Source: Volvariella volvacea V23
Lineage: Eukaryota; Basidiomycota; Agaricomycetes; Agaricales; Pluteaceae
Assembly: GCA_000349905.1 (NCBI GenBank)
Contig: KB722736.1
Coordinates: 2,678,754 to 2,742,753 of the forward strand
Length of the DNA stretch: 64,000 bases
Direction: 5' to 3'
Shown: one piece after another, positions 13,142-25,141 of the stretch
How the letters are laid out: every line of letters begins with the position of its first letter
Position numbering within the stretch: position 1 is the stretch's first letter
Translations under genes and position numbers: made by a program
The notes under the pieces: generated by a model
Databases searched by the model: none
The model's input: only the letters and a program-made list of their open reading frames with translations
What the model was told of the DNA's origin: nothing

Positions 13142-16100
13142 ATGCTATCACCTCCTTTAACCAACGCCCTCGAGGATGGTTCCTGCCTTATCGAAACTTC
13201 GAAGCAAAAAGAGTCTACCGACCTCAAGTCCGTACTCTTGCATAGATTGCGTAAATATGCGGAGCGGGTCCCAATGGAGAAGATACATAGTCTCACTGAA
13301 GATGCAACCGTAGAGCATCTGCAATTCCTCACAGCAAATGAATCGATGGGCGTTGTTGTCCGCATTCAAGACGTTCTTCTACAAGAAGAACAAGCCGCAG
13401 TATTACCAGGGGCTGATGCACCAACTCCCATTATCGGGGCCAGGGATTTGGCACAAATTAGGACGCACTTATCTTTGGTATTCAACTGGGCATTCAACCC
13501 TATACAGTCTCGTCTTGCTTCCCTGTGGCCAAAAGCCAGAAACATTTCTGGGGTACCTCCATATAACCTGCAGATCTATGACGATTTCTCAACATTGCAT
13601 GCGCTCACTACACAAGTTCTATCGCTGGTCTTTCCAACTGGATTGAATGGATCCATCTCTAGAACCTTGATCACTGCGATCCTCATCGACCGACACATCG
13701 CAGATATCCTTCGACCAGCGATATTCCTCGGCTGGTTACCTAAGCGCTCAGAACCTCAATCTCTTGCTGCTTCGTCCACCATACGGCAGTTAAGCATGCG
13801 TCTTCTGGCACAGTGAGCGCTAACTGGCGGACGTGATGGATTTTCGCCCTAACCGCAGTATCGGCAGACTGCCTCCTGCTCAAACAATCGCATCTCTAGG
13901 ATTGATATTGTCTTCTAGCACTCTTGTTCCATACGCCAAGAAATCTTGCAGTTCACTACTAAGTCAACAACTTTTACGGCCCGATGGTGTGTTGGGACTA
14001 TGTACCGCTGTATTCGGCGAAGGTGATGTACAAGTGGATGACAAAGCTCTAAGTAAATACGAGCAAGTCGCGCGTGTCCTAAGCACACCTCCGTCAACCA
14101 TTTCCCCTGAGGTGTGTAGGTTCTTGGCACCAAAACCCCTAATTGAATGTCCTCCTAGGAATACTTCCCCACGGTAATTCCTCGCCTACTAGCTCTGCTG
14201 TCAGAGCATCACCCTTTACTCTACAGGCGTGCCGCCGCCTTCACCGTATCAAGGATTTTCATTTCAGCTCCCCCAACCGAGCGTAATAAGTTTGCAACAC
14301 AGGCTATACTGGATGGCCTGCATGAGCCTTTGATATCGACTACCTCTTCCCTAGATCCATCACGGATAAAACCTGCTACAGCACTCGCAAGGCTTGCTAT
14401 CCTCATGGCCAATATCGATCCATCACCTCAGGTGATCACAAGCTTACTGTCCCCTGTAGTACCGTCGCTCTATTCGTTGCATCTCCACCTTGAGAAAATA
14501 AAGACGTCAGATCCTGCACAAAAAGAGACTGTCCACACATTGATTATTACATGGGGCAAGACCACCGGTAAAGAAGAAGTGCTAGAAATACTACAAGCAA
14601 TAATCATGGGACAAGGCGGATATTGGGAGACGAACATATCCGACGGAATTGTCAGAACCGAAAGGCGAGAAACCTTCTCTTACCATTGCATTCTTCAATA
14701 TCTCATGGCGTGCAGGCCAGACGAAAGCATGTCGCTGGCTTTCCTCACTCCAAATGAAGTCCTTAAGATTGACACTGATACAAATATACTCGACTTGTAT
14801 CCGGACCCCAAGCACTTCGTCACTATACTCAAAGAGCTAGCGAGAGATGAAATAACCTCTGATCTATTCGTTGACCTCTTGGAACGCTATCGAAAAGAAC
14901 GAACAAGACAAGGCAGTGACCTGTTGAAGTATGTCTTGATCACAATTTCCTATACATACTGCTAGAATTTCGTCAGGACACTTCTATGCCTACAAATTAT
15001 TATGCAAATGCAAACCCAAATGTCAGGAGGAAGTACTGGTCCCAGTTTGTTGTATAAGTCCACCCACATGTTACACTTCGTCAAGCACGTGCTAGAAACT
15101 GCCGGAGAGGGCGGTAGTGATATAGCAAATCCATCTCAATCGCCAGAATACCATGGACCAGAGTCTCTTAAATTACGTGAAGACCCTAAAGACAATGAAG
15201 CTGATGCATTGGAAGAATATGACAGCGACGATGATATGCCCAATGCTCTGCTTATAAATCCGAACGATGACCTGTTTGAGACGGCTCTAAATCTTTTGCT
15301 TTCTGTCCTCGAAGGTGGTGATCTTATTCGCCTAATTGCGACTCTTTCCACTGATTTCTGAACAGCGAACGAGGATTTGTCGGCCCGTACAGAGCCTGTT
15401 CTTGCTGACATCTTTTCCTTGTTGGATGATGTCGCAAGATCAGGGTCGAAGCAGGTCCAGTCGCAGGCTAAGGAAGCTAAATTGATCATGACTGCCCAAT
15501 TAGCGTCAGGAACAAAACTCGGAAAGGGTCACCAAGGGGATAGCGCTCGCGAGGTCTACCAGAAGGCCCTCAAGCTTATTCAAGATCCCATCCTACCAGT
15601 GAGGGCCCATGGTCTAATGATGCTCAAGAACCTGGTTATTCCACCACCCGGCCAACCAAGTAAACTTGATCCTGCGTTTGTTCCTGCCATCCTATCGGTT
15701 TTCCTCCAATCAATACAGGATAATGACTCATATATTTTTCTGAACGCGGTGCAAGGACTGGCTGCGATGATAGATAAGTTTGGAAAAGAAATATTCACGT
15801 CAATTATCCGACAATACTCTGAGGGACTGGACGGATTGAGCACTGTGTTGTTAACTCCACAGGACCTGGATATCAAGGTTCGAATAGGAGAAGCCTTAGC
15901 TCTAGCAATTCAGAGGGCTGGGACCACACTAGGACTTTATGGTACGTGATAAAGATATCGAAAAATATGATAACTGATGATGCGATTCAGTGGATCTCAT
16001 CGTTCCGGTCTTGATGAAGATCATGCGCTCGCAAGATGTGCCGACCACTCTCCGGACTTCTTCAATATCGCTTTTGGGTGATTGCGAAAAAACTCATCCG

Positions 16101-16487
16101 CTGGCTATGTTACCGTATCTCACAGAGCTTGCACCTGCGATGGTGGACCTCCTCCAAGTGGAGGGCACCACATCCAACTATTCTGAAAACAAAGAACAAT
16201 CAGCCTCTTCGATGGATGATGCACCCACATCTACAAACTCGAAGTTCCCGCCTCTGCGTCGTTCCGCCCTACACTTCCTACAACTGCTGATCCGGACAAC
16301 TACTCGGATGATGTACGACTCCGTTTGCGATCCTAATATCTTGCCTGCTGGTTTCATTTCTCGGGCAAGGACTACACTGAATTACATCTCATCCACTGAT
16401 AGGGACGGTATCGTTCGGATCATGGCTAGAGAAGCAAGTGAGAGCTTAGAGCAACTCTTTAGAGCCACCTTCGGATTGGAGGATTAA
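13142..16487 (+). CDS. RTP1: RNA polymerase II nuclear import/assembly factor Rtp1 (TANGO6 homologue)
   Basis: This HEAT-repeat protein of about 1,000 residues resembles Rtp1/TANGO6, which in yeast helps assemble RNA polymerase II and carry it into the nucleus. The central RTP1_C1-type block is distinctive: DPILPVRAHGLMMLKNLV (15583-15636) followed by NDSYIFLNAVQGLAAM (15721-15768). A C2-type block follows, with LRTSSISLLGDCEKTHPLAM (about 16050-16110). The C-terminal exon closes at TAA 16485-16487. The start is set at the first in-frame ATG, 13142; the frame is open further upstream but only from a GTG. The gene follows eRF3 on the same strand with a 129 bp gap. Introns fall near 14100-14225, 14930-15000 and 15940-15990. 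The N-terminal half is poorly conserved and is assigned by continuity. Confidence 0.85.
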
Positions 16488-16653
16488 GTGTATATGCAAG
16501 TCAATATCGTGTCTACCTCGTATCTGTCTTAGGTGCGGTGCTCTTGTAGTACCTAAGTCAATGTAAGGTATGTCAATCTAGGGTCCCATGCAAGAGAACA
16601 CAATCCATTGACAATTTGGATCGGTAGACAAATAATTATAGGAACCCATATTA

Positions 16654-17259
16654 TCAGGCGGAAGATGTTTGCATATTTCCCACAGCCTTCACTATCTCAT
16701 CAACACGCCTCCTAAAACTCTTCCATTTGGCGCTACCGACCAGCAAGTACGGAGAATGGTCGCTGTAACCATCGACTGTTGGGTTGAGTTTCAAGAATGG
16801 GTTGGAGATGGACGCGTAATAAGCCATGTGCAATGCTTTGAAAATCTGATTGACGATGTAACAAGTTGAAATATACAAAAACGGGTGACATTTTGATGCA
16901 TACTGAGTTAATTTCCAGATCTCTGATGACTGAATCCGACAGAGCAAGAGCTAAGATGATTTTGACCTTCAAGGGCGTGATATAGCCGTATACAGCTACA
17001 TCCTCCAAGGCATAGAGAAACCCTAGATAACAATCTGTGCTCTTGCTGCCAGAGTGGACTTAATTGATTCAGTAGACACGAGTGATTGCTCGAGTGATAA
17101 ACAAAACACACCTCTTTCGTCAATAACATCTAGGCTTGTGTGAGCTATATAGTGATATTTTATCGCGTACTCATCCTGTCCCGAGAATGTTCGGATCAAT
17201 ATGGGGTGGTTCTGCGGGGAGATGAAAGCAACTGCATTCATGCGAAAGTTGGGTGCCAT
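16654..17259 (-). CDS. TRAPP complex subunit TRAPPC2L (Tca17-like)
   Basis: A small longin-fold protein of the TRAPP tethering complexes, acting as a Rab GEF assembly subunit in ER-Golgi and Golgi traffic. Exon 1 reads from MAPNFRMNAVAF to YHYIAHTSLDVIDER, the usual N-terminal sheet and helix. An intron ends just before VHSGSKSTDCYLGFLYALED, and the next exon carries VYGYITPLKVKIILALALSD. The last exon has the C-terminal helix (IFKALHMAYYASISNPF) and stops with TGA at 16654-16656. The motif set HTSLDV, YLGFLY and VYGY is that of TRAPPC2L and not TRAPPC2/sedlin. Length is about 160 residues. The ATG at 17259 is the only reasonable start. It sits tail-to-tail with Rtp1 (167 bp gap). Confidence 0.92.
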
Positions 17260-17351
17260 AGTGGTTGGATTTGAAGCAACATGATGAAAAAGGTTAATGC
17301 GTTGCTCTCGTCTTACATAAGGACGTGATTGGAAGGATATGAAAAATTACT

Positions 17352-17437
17352 TCCGACCTGCCTGGCTCGAACAGGCGACCTCAAGATGACAAATTATCCA
17401 TTACAGTCTCGCGCTCTTCCAACTGAGCTAAGGTCGG
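17352..17437 (-). tRNA. tRNA-Tyr (GTA) with a 13-nt intron
   Basis: On the minus strand a complete cloverleaf is visible. The acceptor stem is CCGACCT paired with AGGTCGG. The D arm is GCTC-loop-GAGC. The anticodon stem is CGAGA paired with TCTTG. The T arm is GCCTG TTCGAGC CAGGC. The anticodon loop is CTGTAA then A, giving GTA (Tyr), interrupted after position 37 by a 13-nt intron. Tyrosine tRNAs carry an intron at this site across eukaryotes. The discriminator base is A at 17352. A TTTTT run on the minus strand at 17342-17346 is the expected RNA polymerase III terminator. The B-box GTTCGAGCC is intact. Confidence 0.96.
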
Positions 17438-17571
17438 GCAACAATAAGAGTTTGTCAAGTCAAAGTATGGTTCATGCAATGAACGACGAATACTACAGTA
17501 TAGTGCTGCAAAACTAGGTACTAACAAGTGTCTGAATGCGCGAAATGAGAAGTGATTTCACACATAAAGTT

Positions 17572-18846
17572 CTAGCCTACCTTCTTTATTACTTCATAGA
17601 TGCGCTTCTGACCAGCGAATAATATGGCAGCAGTCAAAACGCTCTGTGTCAACTTGCTCCCAATGCCCTTGTATAGTCCTTCAGCTCCCTCTTCTTTTAT
17701 AATAGTTAGAAGTCCATCTAATGACGACTTGTACTTGAGAGCGCTAGCATTTCCGGCTTGCAGACGACTCTTGATTACGCTATAGAGTGCGTTAATAACC
17801 GTCGGCAGAGGTTCTCGAAGAGCGTACATGTATGGGTAGGTTACGCTGGTCGCCACTGCAGAAGGTTAATTCAGCTTATGGAGCTATCCGAGCCACGACT
17901 GACCAAGTTTAGAAAGGGCACCAAGTAAGAAAAAATCCCAATCAGTTAGAATTGCAGCAGTATTAGCCTTTCCAAGCGCTCGAAGCCTGTTTGTTCTTCT
18001 CACGATAAGATAGTTTTTAAGCTGCTCAAAAACAGTATACTGCAAAACCGGATTAACAACCAAAACCAAAGCAGGGCCTATTCCACGCCAGAAGGCACTG
18101 GGGTAGCTCAACAACACGCTTGTAGTATGCTTAACGATCTCAGACTCACCTCATCCCATCCTTTGAGGCAATGTCTTTTACCGTCTGAAGGAGACCTATC
18201 TTTTTTGGTGGGTTCGAGTGAATAGAATCTGCGCCAGGTTTATCCATTGTTCTAACTGCCTGAGAGGTTTGAATAACCCATATAGGGTTGCTGATTATCG
18301 TAGTTGCGGCACCTAATGAAGGAAGTACGAGGCTGTGATATTTGCTTGCCAGGAGATCGCTTACCTGCTATCATCCCGGCAAGCATGGATTCGAGAGTGC
18401 TCAGACCTTTTCCACCCGCTCGCGACTTCAGTATGATACCCCGAGAGCGTTCATAGAAGTAATAATACACGCTGCAGCCAGTCTTAAGAGGTGGGTCTTT
18501 AGCAATCAAACAGGCGAGCGCACCCATTCGTGACTGCAATGCCCAGTAAACTGGACTCGAGTCCACTGTAAAGCCCTAGGAACCCTTCCCGTTTGAATAT
18601 TTCCAGAACGACTTGATAGAAAGTCTGCGGGAGATGGAAGAAAGTGGCTTAAGCGTGGCAAATGAAATTTACCTTCGCGTCATTCCTAGTTTCTACAGCT
18701 GAGCGAGTGGAAATAAAGACGAGTGGGCTACAGAAGCAGCGTCAAGCTTGATTATGAAGTAGGATTGAATGGACTAACTACGTGGCAGTCATCGCAACAA
18801 TACCCCCAGCAGCGCCTGCGAGGGCATGTATGACTGAATCGCTCAT
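17572..18846 (-). CDS. ANT1: Peroxisomal adenine nucleotide carrier (Ant1/PMP47, SLC25A17 type)
   Basis: A mitochondrial-carrier-family protein predicted to exchange ATP for AMP across the peroxisomal membrane for fatty-acid activation. Three carrier repeats are seen. The first begins MSDSVIHALAGAAGGIVA and has PLVFISTRSAVETRN. The second has IISNPIWVIQTSQAV (about 18260-18310), with the PIWV-Q-T signature of the PMP47 branch. The third has SVTYPY (17830-17850), continuing after an intron-disturbed stretch with IKSRLQAGNASALKYKSS. The protein ends AGQKRIYEVIKKVG with TAG at 17572-17574. At least five small introns are required. The ATG at 18846 begins directly before the first transmembrane helix. 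The degenerate P-x-[DE]-x-x-[KR] motifs in repeats 1-3 are typical of this branch. Confidence 0.88.
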
Positions 18847-19024
18847 AATAGCGGGCTAATGACGGGAAGTTGGCGATAATCAAGAAGTAGTGAGGAAAGT
18901 GGCGTTAAGCACCTACCCTTCCACGCCCGGAATGTCGGCGGCACGCCCGTTCACTAATTAGAATCACATGTTAATGCCTGCTGGCTCTGTTATACAGCTA
19001 CAGTATATGCAAATCACATCCTAT

Positions 19025-22000
19025 TTAATCCGACTCTTCTTGCAGACGAACGAGGAATGCTTTCAGGTCATCGACATCCTTCTTGAATCCATTTGAACTA
19101 GAATTCCCGCTAGCCTTTGTGCTCTGGTGGCCGCCCCCATCTGGTAATGTAGATCTACCATCATCTTTACTTAACCAGTCATCAAGCTGGGCAGTTATCG
19201 ATCGTGCTTTGACTCGAAAATGGGTTCGTATCACATCCTCAAAGGGTTCCGGGGGTTCCAGTAGGTTCCCGAGCATCTGTGATCATTTAAGCATGCAGCG
19301 TATTGAGACTGCAGAAACTGTGCCAACTTACAGCCGTTTTCACAACCATTCTTCTCACATTGGCTGAATCTGTTGCACGTGGTTTAGAAGGGTATCCATT
19401 GGTTATCGCCGGTGCTTACACGCATGGGATTGCGGGGTCCCGCCGCTGGATGCCCATCCCGGTTCATTCAGGTATGGTTCGTCGCATAGGATCATTGATT
19501 GGATGGAGATCAACACCTACAAAAGGGATTAGCGTATCACTCATTGGTCCATGATATCATCACTTACTTGCAATAACGTTGATTTTCCTGGTACCCACCC
19601 AGGGCCTGACCATGTGCCAAGTAGGGATAGGCATACCTTGCCATCTGCATATAGGTTTGGGTTGAATCGGAATTTCCCGCCATTAGTCTGGTGGGGTCAG
19701 CACAGAGGCTTGATTGGTATAAGAGGCATTTACCGTCAGGTATTTCACGCTTGGGGGTGACTGATTGTAACTGGAGCCTAGAAAGATGTCGAAAAGGAAA
19801 CTAATACGGAAAATGAGAGGGGATTATGCATATACTGGCATTGAACTTACCAGCCATTTTGATACCTGAACCGTATAAGTGCAGTAATAGATTAGTAAAA
19901 TGCAAATACATACGGTGTACCCTCTGGTCCTGTGATTAGGGCCTTGATAATGTCAACGCGGGTCTCATCAACCCGCAAAAATATGGAAGAATCCCATGCT
20001 ACAGGGAGATTTGTTGTTAATATGGCCAGCTACAAAATATTAGTACTAAGCCGTGCTCTTAAAACCACTATACCTACCTCTTTGGCGATGGCCAAAGACC
20101 TCTTAGGGATATCAGAGCTAGCCAACATTCTGGCGTCATTGTCATAATAAAATTTGTAATGAGGTGGTGAATCTTCGTCCTCATCCCCAGCACGTGGTAG
20201 GGACAGATCACAATATTCAAATCTCGCACGGGTGGCCCAATCAATATACGTCTTTTGAGTAGTCTCTTCAGAGGCATTGGCATCAATGCGGACATGCTCA
20301 GTTGACATTTCAGTTGCAGACGCGAGACGAGGTAAAGATGCGTGGAGGCGCTCAACAAACCCGTCACCCTTTGTCTCTCGTAACGACCGGTCGATGGCTT
20401 CCACAGTAGCTAGAATGCGTCGACAAAAATCGAATAGTCGCCTGTTCTCTTCTGGAGGGGGTGTTGACTCCTTGACCTTGCCTTTAACGTCCGTGGTCAT
20501 GCGCTTCTGTTCCTCTGTTAGTTCCTCTGGTGGAGCCTCCGATGCTTTACCCCTTTCCAAACCCTTCATTGCGGCTTGAGCCTGAATAGCAATATTCTCA
20601 AGAAGTTCTCTGGGACTTGCACTGCCCTCATAAATAACGGTGCGCTCCCTAGTAGCTCTGGAAGATCGTCTCGGTGTCACAGATTTCGTAGAGGCTACCA
20701 TGATTGGCATTGCCATCATGCTTGCTAAAGCTTCGTGACTTGATACAGTCTAGAAGGGAATAATTGACAGAGAAACGCAGTCTGGTTATACAAGTACTCA
20801 CTCCCAGCCATTCCATCAGCTCAAAATATAGGACGGATCGCTCAGACATATCCGCGAGAGAATCATTTCGGAGAAGCGCGCTGCAGACGAAGTTAAACCG
20901 TCGGCGGAGGTGGGCTAGGGCTGTAGGATGTACGAGATAGTCACTCGCTTGGCCACCTTTTTCACGGTGGAGATTTGGAAGGTAGACTCGGATGTTGGCC
21001 AACAATTTGCCGAGTTTTTCGTCCTTAAGCTTTTGCTGTGCTTGGGCCTGAAGTTGACCCGAATGCTACGGGGGAGTTAAGGTTAAATATGCGAGGGTAA
21101 ATATGAATCCTTACGTCCTCCTTCTGGTCACCTGCATATCCTATGCCTCCCTTTGCTTTTCTTCCGACCTCGCTCATATAGTTCTGCGTCTCCCACTCGG
21201 AAGTGGTAGAACCTGGTGCGTTAGTCTTTCTTCTCTTCGGAATTCGGTCAGATTCATCACTTCCATGAGATTCAGGGGCTGGTTCTATGAACTGTTGCTC
21301 CAACATGAACAAGCCAACGCCGAGAATGACACCTTGTAGATTCGGACAGTGGAATAGTATGTCATCTTCTGCAGTAGACCCAACTCGCTTCGTTCGTTCA
21401 CCAGAGATTGGCTCGCCACATGCCAGGCAATAGTCAGTGTGACAGTTCCTGCAGGTCTTTCGCACCGTATTCTTGAGTCGCTCAGTGTAGGCCGGAAAGC
21501 TCGACTTGTCGGGATGAAGGCAAATACTCAATTTGTGGCTCTTCGTCGTCAATACGTGCACTTACATGGATGGCAAAAAAGTCGCTTTTATGTCGGGGAA
21601 TGGACTCCCCACACTTCTGAGGACATTGGCAATGGCCATCAATTAGCTCATGATAGAGCCCAAACAAGAAGCCCTGCTCGCCCCCCTCTGGGCAACCCTT
21701 CATCCACTCTCCCTGCGTCATTAATTTGACGCGTTCAGAGGTGCCAGGTATTTCGTAATCCTCAGCTGTTTCCTCCACTTCGATTACTTCTTCCCTGCGG
21801 TCCTTGGAGAAGAATATGCCTGATTAAAGAAACGCTATGAGGCGTATGAAGGACAATGGATTGGGGGAGCTGACCAGCGTAAGGATCACCATTGGCAACT
21901 TTGGAACCTTGTGCGGTAGTTGACTCGAAGTCAGAATCATAAGCATCATAGCCGTCCATGCTGTCATCTGGGCTAATTCGACCTAGTGTAGGATAGGGAC

Positions 22001-22379
22001 TGAGCAAAACGCACCGTCCTCGTTTGAATCTCCTGCATGCTCTGCCTCCTCATCCTCGTCGCCCTCTGGACTCTATGAAACAGAGAATCAGTGCAGTACT
22101 TAAGGGAAGGATTCCTGCATTACTGGAGTGCGAATAGTCTTGGGGGATGGTTTAGTAGTGGGGGACATCAAGACGTCGCCATCGTCGTCCGGAACATCAG
22201 CAAATTTGCCATCGAAGATGGCTTCTGCAGCTTCCATCACGTCTTTATACTGCCGCAATGCTACCTTGGCTTGTGCGCGTGTAGCGCCCTGGAATCCCAA
22301 CATCTCTCAAGATCGATTCCAATAAAGTCACAGAATCAAAATATACCATTTCAACTAGCTGTTCGATCTCAGATTCCAT
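19025..22379 (-). CDS. UBA-zinc cluster-UBC protein, BIRC6/UBE2O-like ubiquitin-conjugating enzyme
   Basis: A large E2-containing protein. The N-terminus [16 protein letters not shown], spliced at about 22300, continues [19 protein letters not shown] and forms a UBA domain. An acidic linker follows. A Cys/His-rich zone comes next, with [17 protein letters not shown] (about 21600-21690) and [19 protein letters not shown] (about 21400-21450), resembling half of an IBR zinc module. After another Ser/Glu-rich linker the C-terminal UBC domain reads [19 protein letters not shown] (about 19610-19680), where the Cys is the predicted thioester residue. It then gives [16 protein letters not shown] and [20 protein letters not shown], as in the BIRC6 E2 fold. 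TAA is at 19025. The start is uncertain: 22379 begins the UBA directly, but a further 64-codon open stretch (22465-22659) could be an upstream exon. A dozen introns are implied. Confidence 0.82.
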
Positions 22380-22923
22380 ATGTTGTTTATCCAGGAAATA
22401 TCTTTGACGATGTGTAGGGGGTAATTGAAGGGAAATTGAGACGGCCGTGTGCAGCGGAAGCACCTTAATGGGCTTGATTACTGTAACACAGGGTCACAGT
22501 CACATCGTGCCAGGACAATACAGGAATCTGGGATTCCTGTACAGGGACTTGCTCACTAGGTCTTCCACGATCCAAATAAATGCTGATGTACATTTCAGCC
22601 AGCCTCTTCAGTACAGGATAGGAATCTATGCCGCCACACATAAGAGATAACATCATCAACAGCCACCTCCGACATTTTGACCTCTGATAGAATGGACGCC
22701 AGGCGGACTGGTACTAATGTAATATTACTACCTCGTGCAACAGCGTATAGTGATTTGCAGTACTTTCTCCCGAGGCCAATGAAAGCTCAAGACCCAAATA
22801 AAATGAGAGATAAAAAGAACTGTAATATGGAGGTCATTAGACATTGCGAGTGCGAAAGTCTACTACTTACTGGTGTACAGATTTACATACCAGCGGGGTG
22901 TCCCGAAAACTGACAGCGACTTC

Positions 22924-24881
22924 TTAACGCGAACCCGAACTCTGTTTGGGTAAAGGCGGGATGCTATCTCGCTCAAACCCGAGAGGATAAGATGAAAGAT
23001 CGCTTGTCAATGCGAGCGTGTCCAGACTTGCTCGTTGACGACCCTGCAGCGACTGGTGTGATCCCGTGCCCAATGAGCCTGTACCAGGATCAATATGGAA
23101 TGGGAATGAGCCTAGACCAGAGGACGCGGTAGAAAACTGGGACGCGGTGGACAAACCCAACATCCGCCTATCCGGGGGTGTGGGTAGCTCGTCATCACCG
23201 CTGTGTGGTGCTTGAGACGATAAGTTGAAGTCTTCGCCCGTTGGTGTCTTCAGTGCAGGAGATTGGGAATTGGTAAACACCTGCTGTGCAAGGGGGGAGG
23301 AAGGAGCTGCAGTGAACGATTGCTGCCCAAGCGGGGAGACAGGTGGTGTTCTGGCCGGTCTATTCGAAATTGGTGATGGTGGGACAAATGGGAAGGACTC
23401 CAGGATAGAATCAGCCCGCGTCGAAGTAGCAGACATGACAGATGAAGCCGAAACCCTCTTCGGATCTGCCAGTCCCAAAGTTTGAGAAATTGACGCTCGA
23501 TACTGGTTATCTGGGGCCGGGTCCGTCCTGCTAAGCGTACTTCTGTGCTGCGCTTTGAGAGTGCTGACAAGGACTGAATTAGAAGTACGATCGTAGGAGT
23601 GATCCATCACCGAACCAGCTTGGGTGTTCATGCTGGATGGACGACTGGCATCATCGCTCGTCCATGGAGAATTGGAATTGTGTGTACCCCAGTTTGAACG
23701 AGTCTCTGGAGCCGCTCGTGGCGAGGGTTGTCCAAATGTTGTTATAGAAGCAACGGGTGACGTGGCGTCATAATTGGCACTGGTTGAATGTGCATCGCTG
23801 AAGGGATTTGCTACCTCCTGACTTTCGTCCACCTCATGGACGACATCAGCTGGACCAAATGACGTCGCAGCCAATGGGGAACCGATCGAGGGTCTGGAGG
23901 AAATGGAAGGTGGTTTGAGTCCGTCTGGAGTCAGAGGTGTAGGGGGCGCATTGATGACTTCTGCTTTGACAACTCCCAACACTTGGCGCACAGCACCCCT
24001 TGTAGGAGTTACAATCATAGGCGCTTCGCTTAACAGGTCGCTAGAGTAGCTGGCGCTCGACATGTATGAGTTGCGTGAAGATATGCCAGATATTTGTGAT
24101 GCTGCATAACCTGGTGTGTTGACTCGTAGCGTATCCCGTGACACGTTAACATGCTCCAAGTTGAGGTTTAACTCGGGCGACCGTGAGGGCCTTACAGGAG
24201 AATGTTGTGGCAACGTGTCTGACTCCGCTCGGGTAGTCGATACTCTGTGAGGGTCTGGGGCAATGAGTGCAATAGGAATGACATTGGTACCTTCAGTATT
24301 TGAAGACCGAAGCGACAGGTTGTCGGTGAAAGGATTGCTGATAACAGATGCAGCGCCCCCGGCGTTATTCTGGCCAGCTTGAGATGGCTCAGCGTCGAGG
24401 TCAACCGTCGTATCCGCTGAGGAGCTGTGAACGCGAACTGTGGGATCGGCCGGAGGTGCTGCTAGTTTCTCAATTGGATCTGGTCTATTCAGAACAGTTT
24501 CTGCCGGTGCAGGGATGTCGGGCTTGGCTTCCACAGCTGGTGTTGGTGAGAGTCGAGAACGTCTACGAAACCAAAGATAGAGAAGGATGGAGGCAATGAG
24601 AAAAAGGATGGCCCCAACAATTCCCCCTGCTAACGCTCCTGTGCTCACACCGCCGGAACTAGCACCGTCTGTGGGGGTATCTCTTGCAACACATTTTGTC
24701 TGACTACAAGAATAGCAATCCCTGGAAACGGAGTCAATGCTCAGGTGATGAGTAAAGCTGGAAAGGTGCTTGCCGATTTATCTGGAAGCAAACTTGATTG
24801 GCAGCGCAGTTGCAGGGTATAGGATCTGGGCAAACAATACAATCTGAGGATTGGCGAGGAAGAAGGGGGTCAATGCGCATG
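22924..24881 (-). CDS. OPY2: Opy2-like single-pass membrane anchor
   Basis: Yeast Opy2 recruits the adaptor Ste50 to the plasma membrane in the HOG and filamentation MAP-kinase pathways. The short N-terminal outside part carries the Opy2 cysteine signature: CIVCPDPIPCNCAANQVC, then after an intron DCYSCSQTKC. One transmembrane helix follows (GALAGGIVGAILFLIASILL, 24580-24645) with a basic stop-transfer RRRSR. The remaining ~530 residues are a disordered cytoplasmic tail rich in Ser, Pro and Thr, the sort of substrate that kinases and SH3/RA adaptors bind. There is no cleavable signal peptide, as in yeast Opy2 (N-out, reverse anchor). The single intron (24722-24773) uses a GC donor. The ATG at 24881 is the first in frame. 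The tail shares little sequence with yeast, so Ste50 binding is inferred from the Cys domain and topology only. Confidence 0.85.
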
Positions 24882-25141
24882 ACAAAAAAAAAAGAGACGG
24901 AAAAGGAGTGAAGACGAGTTAGACAAGCAGACTGAAGGGAGGGAATTCAGGAACGATATAGAACGAAGATTGAGCAGGATGATAGGAACTGCTTAACGAT
25001 GGCTTAACGATGGACGACGAGATGGGCCAAGACAGAACAGAGCGTTGTGAAGGAACAACTCTGATCAAACTGTTCACGTTATGTAATATGATGACTAAGC
25101 GACTTGATCTACCCATCTTGCCTTACCGCTCGGTTAGATCA

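Noticed and set aside
22465..22659. 64-codon minus-strand frame upstream of the UBA/UBC gene
   Set aside because: It could be an upstream exon, but no clear donor-acceptor pair joins it to the UBA exon, so I did not include it in the gene.
25010..25141. In-frame 5' extension of Caf16 to an ATG at 25010
   Set aside because: The extra 44 codons show no conserved sequence; the start at 25142 lies closer to the ABC fold. Kept only as an alternative.
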